A stretch of 64,000 nucleotides of DNA from Nocardioides alkalitolerans (GTDB lineage: Bacteria; Actinomycetota; Actinomycetes; Propionibacteriales; Nocardioidaceae): assembly GCA_038184435.1 (NCBI GenBank), contig CP116227.1:1827501-1891500 (forward strand), written 5' to 3'. Each line of letters starts with the position of its first letter. Position 1 is the first letter of the stretch. The notes beneath the pieces were generated by a model. The model was given only the letters and a program-made list of their open reading frames with translations. It was not told the origin of the DNA and searched no databases. Both the position numbers and the translations under genes were made by a program. Shown here in pieces: positions 41,901-47,591 of this stretch.

Positions 41901-42528
41901 CCTCGACCTCGTCGCCCCAGAACTCGACGCGCAGCGGGTGCTCGTCCGTGGGCGGGAAGACGTCGACGATGCCGCCGCGCACGGCGTACTCCCCGCGCTT
42001 CTCGACGAGGTCGACCCGCGAGTACGCCGCACCCTCCAGCCCGCGGACCACACCCTCGAGCGACGCCTCGGCCCCGGGGGTCAGCTCGACCGGGACGAGG
42101 TCGCCGAGGCCCTTGACCTGCGGCTGCAGCACGCTGCGCACCGGGGCCACCACGACGGAGAGCGGACCGTTGGCCGTGTCGTCCCCCGGGTGCGCGAGGC
42201 GGCGCAGCACGGCGAGCCGGCGGCCGACGGTGTCGCTGCGGGGGCTCAGGCGCTCGTGCGGGAGGGTCTCCCAGCTGGGGAAGTAGCCGACCGTTGCGGG
42301 GTCGATCAGGTCGCCCAGCGCGGCGACCAGCTCCTCCGCGTCGCGGGTCGTCGCGGTCACGGCGAGGACGGTGCGACCGAGGTCGGCGAGCCCCTTCACG
42401 ACGAACGGCCGCACCGCGGCCGGACCGGTCAGGTCGAGGACCCGCTCGGAGCGGTCCCGCGCCCCGGCCAGCGCCTCGTCGAGGGTCGGATCGGCCAGGA
42501 CGGCGTCGGCGAGCCCGGAGAGTTGCAC
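38971..42528 (-). CDS. mfd: Transcription-repair coupling factor Mfd
   Basis: A 1185-residue translocase that releases stalled RNA polymerase and recruits UvrA. In order: UvrB-homology region (GYFPSWETLPHERLSPRSDTVGRR), RNA-polymerase-interacting domain (GDFVVHEQHGVGRFIEM), RecG-like translocase with Walker A GDVGYGKT and DEEQ box (VDEEQRFGVEHKE), motif VI QLHQLRGRVGRS, and the C-terminal D7 domain. GTG 42528 gives MQLSGLADAVLADPTL, the normal N-terminus; TAGGCT lies 8 nt upstream. Full length for the family. Confidence 0.97.
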   Translation of the reverse strand: MQLSGLADAVLADPTLDEALAGARDRSERVLDLTGPAAVRPFVVKGLADLGRTVLAVTATTRDAEELVAALGDLIDPATVGYFPSWETLPHERLSPRSDTVGRRLAVLRRLAHPGDDTANGPLSVVVAPVRSVLQPQVKGLGDLVPVELTPGAEASLEGVVRGLEGAAYSRVDLVEKRGEYAVRGGIVDVFPPTDEHPLRVEFWGDEVEDIRTFSVADQRTLEKVERLWAPPCRELLLTPEVRERARALGEAHPQLRELTEKLAEGIAVEGMESLAPVLVDELELLLDVLPSDAHVVVLDPERGRRRAADLVATSEEFLAASWAAAAGGGQAPIDLGAASYRSYADVREHALARGQAWWSVSPFGIADDGAPADAPATEAAIAGVPSRPLSVKPAEAYRGDVEKALADVGGWLTQGYRVVVVHPGHGPAQRTVEALADRDVPARLVDAVDTLPPTDVVTVTCGALTHGLVDEPNRLALLTGEDISGQKASTRDMRKMPARRKRQIDPLELKAGDFVVHEQHGVGRFIEMKQREVQGAVREYLVLEYGASKRGAPPDRLYVPADALDQVTRYVGGEQPALDRLGGGDWTKRKARARKAVKEIAAELIKLYAARQATQGHAFGPDTPWQRELEDAFPFAETPDQLSTVDEVKGDMERRVPMDRLVCGDVGYGKTEIAVRAAFKAVQDGKQVAVLVPTTLLVTQHFSTFAERMSGFPVVLKALSRFQSDKEAKAVLEGLTTGEVDIVIGTHRLLNPDIRFKDLGLIIVDEEQRFGVEHKEQMKRLRTSVDVLAMSATPIPRTLEMAVTGIREMSTITTPPEERHPVLTYVGAYEDRQVIAAIRRELLRDGQVFYIHNRVQSIEKAAQHLTELVPEARVATAHGQMNEKQLEQVMLDFWEKRFDVLVCTTLVESGLDVSNANTMIIERSDTLGLSQLHQLRGRVGRSRERAYAYFLYPSEKPLTETAHERLATLAQHSDLGGGMAIAMKDLEIRGAGNLLGGEQSGHIADVGFDLYVRLVGEAVADFKGAPDDQLEEVRIELPVEAHLPHDYVPSERLRLEMYKRLSEVRSNEDVDTIREELVDRYGEPPVEVESLLYVARFRARARAAGIREVTSAGKNVRFAPVSLPESRAVRLQRLYPKSLVKPATDTVLVPRPQTAVVAGKPITGLALLEWAAKVIDTVLDPKDA

Positions 42529-42536
42529 GAGGAAGG

Positions 42537-42542
42537 AGCCTA
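42537..42542 (-). promoter_or_regulatory. Candidate -10 box of mfd
   Basis: TAGGCT lies 8 nt before GTG 42528 on the minus strand, slightly more than in the other cases; a start upstream of it would put the hexamer inside the gene. Confidence 0.4.
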
Positions 42543-42600
42543 GTCCGGGCCCCAGCACGTCACCATTCGAGGACGGGTGGGGCGGGGCTCGGTCCCGGTC

Positions 42601-42750
42601 GGGGAAAACGCGGACCGGGTCGAGGACGGGCGAAAGAGAACGCGGACCCGAGCGGCCGGGCCCTCGGCGTGTCGCGGACCCGGGTCCGCGTTTTCCTCCT
42701 CCGCGTCGTACGGCCCGCGCACTTTCCTCGCTGTCCGCGTTTTCTTCCCC
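42601..42750. repeat. Nested palindromic element, family D
   Basis: GGGGAAAACGCGGACC (42601-42616) and GAGAACGCGGACCCG (42636-42650) face CGGGTCCGCGTTTTCC (42681-42696) and TGTCCGCGTTTTCTTCCCC (42732-42750). The outer and inner pairs nest, all sharing the core AACGCGGAC. It fills the gap between mfd and the SLT gene. Confidence 0.8.
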
Positions 42751-42774
42751 CGACGGACGCGCCCGCGAGGCGGC

Positions 42775-43731
42775 TCAGCCGGCGGAGGCGGCGTAGCCGC
42801 TGGCGGCCGCGTACACGGCAGCGACGTAGGCGTCGTCGTGGTTGTAGGAGAAGACGGCCTCGGCCCAGCCCTCCCCCGTCGCGAGGTCGTGGCCGTCGTG
42901 GCAGAGGTAGCGGGCGGCGGCGTAGGCCGCGTCGTCGAGGTCGTTGGGGTCCATCGCGCCGTCACCGTCACCGTCGGAGCGCCAGCGGTCCCACGTCGAC
43001 GAGATGAACTGCAGCGGGCCGACGGCGTGGTCCCACGTCGGGTCCCCGTGCCACTCCTCGAGCAGCGGGTCGGACGGGATCGCGGCGAACCCGCCGGTCC
43101 CGTCGAGCGCCGGGCCCACGATGGGAGGCTCCGCGCGGCCGTCGAGACCGAGGATGCTGCCGTGGATGGAGCCGTGGTGGGACTCGACCCACCCGATGCC
43201 CGCCAGCGTCGACCAGCCCATCGAGCACGACGGCGCCTCGGTGCGCAGGCGCAGCTCGGCCACGGCGTACGCGTTCACCGCCACCGGCGGGATCCCCGTC
43301 GCCTCGGCGACCTGGGCCGTCCAGGCGGCGTCGACGACCGGGATGACCGGGCGGCCGGCGGGCACGATCGGCGCAGGGTCGGAGGCCGGCGGCACCACGC
43401 CGCCCGGCGCTGACGTCCCGGCCTCGGGCGCCGGCGCCGGAGTGTCCCGGCCGAGCCACCACGCCGTGCCGACGAGGGCGAGCCCGAGGACGGCGACGAC
43501 GAGGGGTACGGCGAGGCGCCGCGCCCGCTGGCGCCGCTGCGCCGCCCGGCGTCGGCGCTGGGCGGCGGTGGGCGTGCGGCCCGACGCGCGCGGTGCGGCC
43601 TTCGTCGCCGGGGCCTTCTTCGCCGGGGCCTTCTTCGCCGCGGTCTTCTTCACCGCGGTCTTCTTCACCGCGGTCTTCCGCGGCGTCGGTCGGCTCCGCG
43701 GCGCCGGCCGCCGCGGACCCGGCGGGGTCAC
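42775..43731 (-). CDS. Membrane-anchored lytic transglycosylase-like protein
   Basis: A 318-residue protein: a basic N-terminus with KKTAV/KKAPA pentapeptide repeats and an Arg-rich stretch (about 1-70), one membrane helix (LAVPLVVAVLGLALVGTAWWL), a Pro-rich linker, then an MltB/SLT-type lysozyme domain (GWSTLAGIGWVESHHGSIHG with the probable catalytic Glu, GPLQFISSTWDRW, NDLDDAAYAAARYLCHDG). It should cleave peptidoglycan outside the membrane. The GTG overlaps the pstB stop by 4 bp (GTGA), so it is read as the last gene of the pst operon. Confidence 0.85.
   Translation of the reverse strand: MTPPGPRRPAPRSRPTPRKTAVKKTAVKKTAAKKAPAKKAPATKAAPRASGRTPTAAQRRRRAAQRRQRARRLAVPLVVAVLGLALVGTAWWLGRDTPAPAPEAGTSAPGGVVPPASDPAPIVPAGRPVIPVVDAAWTAQVAEATGIPPVAVNAYAVAELRLRTEAPSCSMGWSTLAGIGWVESHHGSIHGSILGLDGRAEPPIVGPALDGTGGFAAIPSDPLLEEWHGDPTWDHAVGPLQFISSTWDRWRSDGDGDGAMDPNDLDDAAYAAARYLCHDGHDLATGEGWAEAVFSYNHDDAYVAAVYAAASGYAASAG
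43606..43680. repeat. 15-bp tandem repeat, five units, in the SLT gene
   Basis: Two identical CGCCGGGGCCTTCTT units are followed by three variants. On the coding strand they give KKTAV/KKAPA pentapeptides, resembling the tails of histone H1-like proteins and possibly binding nucleic acid or phospholipid. Confidence 0.85.
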
Positions 43732-44633
43732 CCGAAGCGGCCGTTGACGTAGTCGCTCGTGCGCTGGTCGCGAGGTGTGGTGAACATGGCGTCAGTATCC
43801 CCGTGCTCGACGATCACACCGGGAGTGCCCTGCGCGGCGAGGAAGAACGCGCAGGTCTGGGAGACCCGCCGCGCCTGCTGCATGTTGTGGGTGACGATGA
43901 CGATGGTGATCTCGCGGGCGAGCTCCGTCATCGTCTCCTCGATGACGCGCGTCGAGGTGGGGTCGAGCGCGGAGCACGGCTCGTCCATGAGCAGCACCTC
44001 GGGCCGCACCGCGAGCGAGCGCGCGATGCACAGCCGCTGCTGCTGACCGCCCGACAGGCCTCCGCCGGGCGCACCGAGGCGGTCCCGCACCTCGGTCCAC
44101 AGACCGGCCCGCACGAGCGAGCTCTCGACCAGCTCGTCCTTCTCCGTGCGCGACGCCTTGGTGCCGGTGAGACGCAGCCCGGCGAGCACGTTCTCGCGGA
44201 TCGACATGGCCGGGAACGGGTTCGGCTTCTGGAACACCATCCCGATCGACCGACGGGCGTCGGTCAGCTTCCGTCGAGGGTCGTAGACGTCCTCGCCGTC
44301 GAGGAGCACCTCGCCGGCCAGCGCCGCCGAGGGCACCAGCTCGTGCATGCGGTTGAGGATCCGCAGGAAGGTCGACTTGCCGCACCCGGAGGGTCCGATG
44401 AGCGCCGTGACGCTCCGCGCCGGCATCGTGAGCGACACGCGGTCGAGCACCAGGCGCTCGCCGAACCACGCCGACACCTCCCGCGCCTCGAGCTCGCCGC
44501 CCGTCGCGACCCGGTACGCCGCGGGCGCACCGCCCGGCACCTCCCCGGGGACGGCCGGGATGACGGTGGTGGCCTGGTCGTCGGCGTACAGGTCGAAGGC
44601 CGCCGGGGCGGGGACGACGGAGTCGTGGCGCAT
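43728..44633 (-). CDS. pstB: Phosphate ABC transporter ATP-binding protein
   Basis: A 301-residue ATPase: Walker A GPSGCGKST, Q loop FQKPNPFPAMSI, signature LSGGQQQRLCIARSLA, Walker B VLLMDEPCSALDP and H loop THNM. The ADLARRVSDxCAFF-like region and DAMFTTPRDQRTSDYVNGRFG end are typical of PstB. The N-terminus is about 45 residues longer than usual (MRHDSVVPAPAAFDLYADDQ). GAGAGGAA upstream supports ATG 44633. It is separated from the preceding binding-protein gene by a very strong hairpin. Confidence 0.95.
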   Translation of the reverse strand: MRHDSVVPAPAAFDLYADDQATTVIPAVPGEVPGGAPAAYRVATGGELEAREVSAWFGERLVLDRVSLTMPARSVTALIGPSGCGKSTFLRILNRMHELVPSAALAGEVLLDGEDVYDPRRKLTDARRSIGMVFQKPNPFPAMSIRENVLAGLRLTGTKASRTEKDELVESSLVRAGLWTEVRDRLGAPGGGLSGGQQQRLCIARSLAVRPEVLLMDEPCSALDPTSTRVIEETMTELAREITIVIVTHNMQQARRVSQTCAFFLAAQGTPGVIVEHGDTDAMFTTPRDQRTSDYVNGRFG

Positions 44634-44657
44634 GGCTCTGGTTCCTCTCACGGGGGT

Positions 44658-44696
44658 GGCCCGCCGTCGTCGGAGGTGCTCCGACGACGGCGGGCC
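44658..44696 (-). terminator. Perfect 17-bp hairpin inside the pst operon
   Basis: Arms 44658-44674 and 44680-44696 are perfectly complementary (GGCCCGCCGTCGTCGGA) around loop GGTGC. It lies between the Ig-tailed PstS gene and pstB and could be a partial terminator or a 3'-end stabiliser that lowers ATPase relative to binding protein. Confidence 0.65.
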
Positions 44697-44728
44697 GGGA
44701 TGTGCGGTGGGGCGGTCCGGCGGGTGGG

Positions 44729-46576
44729 TCAGCGACCGGTGACCGTGAAGGTCTGGCTGCGACCGTTGACGCTGCGGTCGCCGGAGTAGACGGCGCGCAG
44801 GGTGTGGGTGCCGCGGCCGACCTTCGGCAGGGTGATGGCGGCGACGCCGCGGCTCACCGTGCCGCGGGCGAAGACCTTGGTGCCGGCGTAGATCGTCACG
44901 GTGCCGCTGATGGCCTGCTGCACGCCGGGCACGTTGACGACGAGGGTCCCGCGGGTGCCGGACGCGCTGGTGGAGACGGCCGACGGGAAGGTCTCGCCGA
45001 TGGCGGGCGTCGCCTTCTGGATGGTGTGGGTGCCCGACGCGGAGGCGGGCACGAGCAGCCCGCTGCCGAGGTACTCCATCTTGATCGCGTAGGCACCGGC
45101 CGGCGTCGAGGCGCCGGCGGTCAGCGTCGCCTTGCCGTTGGCGTCGAGGGCCACGGTGGTGCGGGCACCGCCGAAGGTGAAGCGGACCTGGCCGGTGGCC
45201 GGTGCGCCGCTCGGCGTGGTGACCACGGCCGACAGCACCCGGGCCTGGCCGAAGCTGCTGCGGGTCGGCGAGACGCCGGCGCGGAGCACGGGCGCGACCC
45301 GGACGACGACGGAGGCCGCCGCGGAGGTGGAGCCCTCCTGGAGCACGCCCGACGCGGGCACGTAGCGCGCCGTGTAGGTGTGGCTGCCCGCAGCGACGCC
45401 GGTCAGCGTCGTGGCGAAGCGGCCCTGCGCGAAGCGCGCCGTCGCGACCTTCGTCGTGCCCTCGAGGAGCTCGACGGTGCCGGCGGAGACGTCGGCGCCC
45501 TTCGCGTCGACCGTCGCGGCGAACGCCACGCTGCCCGCTGCCGGGGAGGACGCCGTGAGCGTCGTGCCGGTCACGACGACCTCGTTGGTGGTGAAGTTGG
45601 ACGTGGCGCTCTGGGTCGCCTCGCCGCAGACGCCGCCGAACTCGTCACGGGCGAGCTGGTCGAAGCCGGCGGCCTCGATGAGCGGCCGCGCGTCGGTGGA
45701 GCACACGAACCCGTCGGCGCCGAAGACACCCGCGAGGCGGGTGCGGTCGGCCGCGCGCACGACGTTGTAGAGAGCGCGCTTGGCGGTGAACCCGCCGACG
45801 ATGGTGACGGTCCCGGCCAGCTCGGCGCGGCCGGTCGAGAACGGCGCGATCGCGTTCGGGTTCGACTTCACGGTGGCGTCGTCGTGCTCCTGCACGTCCA
45901 CCACCGTCGAGGCCAGCGTCACGTCGACGCCTCCGTTGAGCTTCTTCAGCTCGGAGGTGAAGAAGGAGCGCGTGCCGGAGCCCGACTGCGGGATCTGCGG
46001 GACGATCGTTCCCGCCTTGCCGCCCACCTCGCTCCAGTTCTTGATGGTGCCCTGGTAGATGCCGACGATCTGCGCGGAGGTCAGGGTGGCGGGGGCGTTG
46101 GTGGTGCGGGCGGTCGCGAGCCCCAGGCCGTCGACGGCGAACGGGTAGGCGTAGAGCCCCGCGTTGACCTCGGCGTCGTTGAGCGCCGAGGAGGAGCGCG
46201 CGAAGTCGATGTTCGGGTTCGAGGGGTTGTAGAGCGTCGCCTTGCCCTGGCCCGAGCCGTTGGGCCGGTTGATCGGCTGCGTTCCCTGGCGCACGACGAT
46301 CTGCGCGCTGGTGCCGGCCGTGAGGGCGTGGAAGCTGCGGAGCTTCCCGGTGGTGGCGGTGGCGTTGTAGCCCGGCACGACGGACCCGGCGACCGTGGCG
46401 CCGTCCGCCAGGTTGTCGAGCACGAACTGGCTGGTGTCGGAGCCGACGCCGACGATGTCGCCGGCGGCGGGCGGGGCGGCGGGGTCGGCGGACGCAGGGG
46501 CGAGCGAGCCCAGCGCGAGCGCCGCGGTCGCCAGCGACCCGGCGAGCACGGTGGAGAGGAGCGGACGAGCGAACAT
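44729..46576 (-). CDS. Secreted PstS-like phosphate-binding protein with Ig-like tail
   Basis: A 615-residue secreted protein (signal MFARPLLSTVLAGSLATAALALGSLAPASA). Residues 38-325 are a PstS-type binding domain: IVGVGSDTSQFVLDNL, TSAQIVGIYQGTIKNWSEVGG and QSGSGTRSFFTSELKKL. Residues about 330-615 are three Ig-like Big_3_5 modules (SHTYTARYVPASG, GTHTLRAVYSGDRSVNGR). No lipobox and no C-terminal membrane helix are seen, so attachment is unclear. AGGAGA precedes the ATG. The tail resembles that of the phytase-like protein at 30.7 kb. Confidence 0.82.
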   Translation of the reverse strand: MFARPLLSTVLAGSLATAALALGSLAPASADPAAPPAAGDIVGVGSDTSQFVLDNLADGATVAGSVVPGYNATATTGKLRSFHALTAGTSAQIVVRQGTQPINRPNGSGQGKATLYNPSNPNIDFARSSSALNDAEVNAGLYAYPFAVDGLGLATARTTNAPATLTSAQIVGIYQGTIKNWSEVGGKAGTIVPQIPQSGSGTRSFFTSELKKLNGGVDVTLASTVVDVQEHDDATVKSNPNAIAPFSTGRAELAGTVTIVGGFTAKRALYNVVRAADRTRLAGVFGADGFVCSTDARPLIEAAGFDQLARDEFGGVCGEATQSATSNFTTNEVVVTGTTLTASSPAAGSVAFAATVDAKGADVSAGTVELLEGTTKVATARFAQGRFATTLTGVAAGSHTYTARYVPASGVLQEGSTSAAASVVVRVAPVLRAGVSPTRSSFGQARVLSAVVTTPSGAPATGQVRFTFGGARTTVALDANGKATLTAGASTPAGAYAIKMEYLGSGLLVPASASGTHTIQKATPAIGETFPSAVSTSASGTRGTLVVNVPGVQQAISGTVTIYAGTKVFARGTVSRGVAAITLPKVGRGTHTLRAVYSGDRSVNGRSQTFTVTGR

Positions 46577-46679
46577 CGGGTGGATCTCCTGTCATCGGCT
46601 GCGCACCACGGTCGCGGTGCGTCCTTCTCGGGTGGGGTGGAGCGGGAGGAGCGGTGGTGCGGGTGGTGCGGCGGAGTGG
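46577..46679 (-). other. 103-bp gap inside the pst operon
   Basis: Apart from the ribosome site AGGAGA and a small inverted repeat GCGCACC-N8-GGTGCGT I see nothing in it; it may contain a secondary promoter for the Ig-tailed PstS gene. Confidence 0.35.
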
Positions 46680-47591
46680 TCAGAGGAGGTTGGGGAGGAG
46701 TCGCGAGGCGCTGTCGGCGGTCGCCCAGGAGAGCGCGAGCACCACGGGCGAGCTCACGACCCACACGAGGGCGCCCGGCACCCGGCGTCGGAGGAGGGCG
46801 ATGCCGACGACCGCCGCGCACAGCCCCCCGAGCTGCAGCCCGAGCAGGGGCAGGGCCGCCGTGTCGACGCGCTGCGGCTTCTCCCCCTCCGGTACGGCAC
46901 TGGGCACGCCGCCCGGCGCGGCGAAGCCCTCGCCGTCGACGGGCACGGTGGACGTGTCGACGTAGAGCACCTCGCCCGTGCTGAGCCGGCCGAGCGCCGT
47001 GTCCGTCGCCGCCGTCACGAGCGTGAGCCGCGCCTCGCCGTCGGCGAGCGGCCCGGGCAGCGGGTCCCCCGCCCGGCGGAGCCCGGTCACCGCCAGGCGC
47101 TGCCGCCCCTGGGCCCCGACGACCTCGACGGTGTCGCCGACGGCCAGCTCGTCGAGCCGCGCGAAGGGTCCGCCGAACGTCACGGCGCGGCCCTGCACGA
47201 CGCTCACGCCCACCTGTCCGGGGAGCACGGTGTCCCGCCGGTGTCCGGGGCCGGCCCGCAGGTCGCCCGAGGCGGTGCCCTCCACCACGACCTGGGAGAC
47301 GTCGATGGCGGGGATCGTCAGCAGCGCGACGGGCGAGCCGACCTCGGCCGTCGGCCCGACGGAGACGAAGCCGCCCGCGACGTCGGCGCGGAACGCGTCG
47401 TACAGCACCGCCTGGTCGCGCGCGTGGGAGACGCCGGAGAGCACGAGCAGGTGCAGCAGCAGCGTCAGGCTGAGCAGCGCGAGGGTGAACGCGGCGGACG
47501 AGCCGACCTCGAGCCGGCTGCCAGGGCCCCTGCCGGGGCCGCCGCCGGGCGCGCTCCCCGCCGTGGCGCGCTCCGCCACCGTGGCGCTCAC
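46680..47591 (-). CDS. Sortase-fold membrane protein lacking catalytic His and Cys
   Basis: A 303-residue protein with an N-terminal membrane helix (about 33-52), a sortase-like barrel (about 85-215) and two C-terminal helices (about 247-268 and 274-290). Class E/actinobacterial sortases read GPGH...PG...xxGHR...PFxxLDxLxxGD...LTLVTC. Here GPGH (114-117), PFARLDELAVGD and LTLVT are kept, but GHR is GRA (Arg135 for His) and the Cys is Ala194. It is therefore probably a non-enzymatic binding or scaffold subunit. GTG start overlaps the upstream gene by 4 bp, within the pst operon. Confidence 0.72.
   Translation of the reverse strand: MSATVAERATAGSAPGGGPGRGPGSRLEVGSSAAFTLALLSLTLLLHLLVLSGVSHARDQAVLYDAFRADVAGGFVSVGPTAEVGSPVALLTIPAIDVSQVVVEGTASGDLRAGPGHRRDTVLPGQVGVSVVQGRAVTFGGPFARLDELAVGDTVEVVGAQGRQRLAVTGLRRAGDPLPGPLADGEARLTLVTAATDTALGRLSTGEVLYVDTSTVPVDGEGFAAPGGVPSAVPEGEKPQRVDTAALPLLGLQLGGLCAAVVGIALLRRRVPGALVWVVSSPVVLALSWATADSASRLLPNLL

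Noticed and set aside
42529..42558. Earlier ATG start for mfd
   Set aside because: The added ten residues are not typical of Mfd, and the TAGGCT promoter hexamer would fall inside the gene.
46680..47591. Active class E sortase
   Set aside because: Although barrel motifs match, the His and Cys positions read Arg and Ala, so catalysis is not supported.
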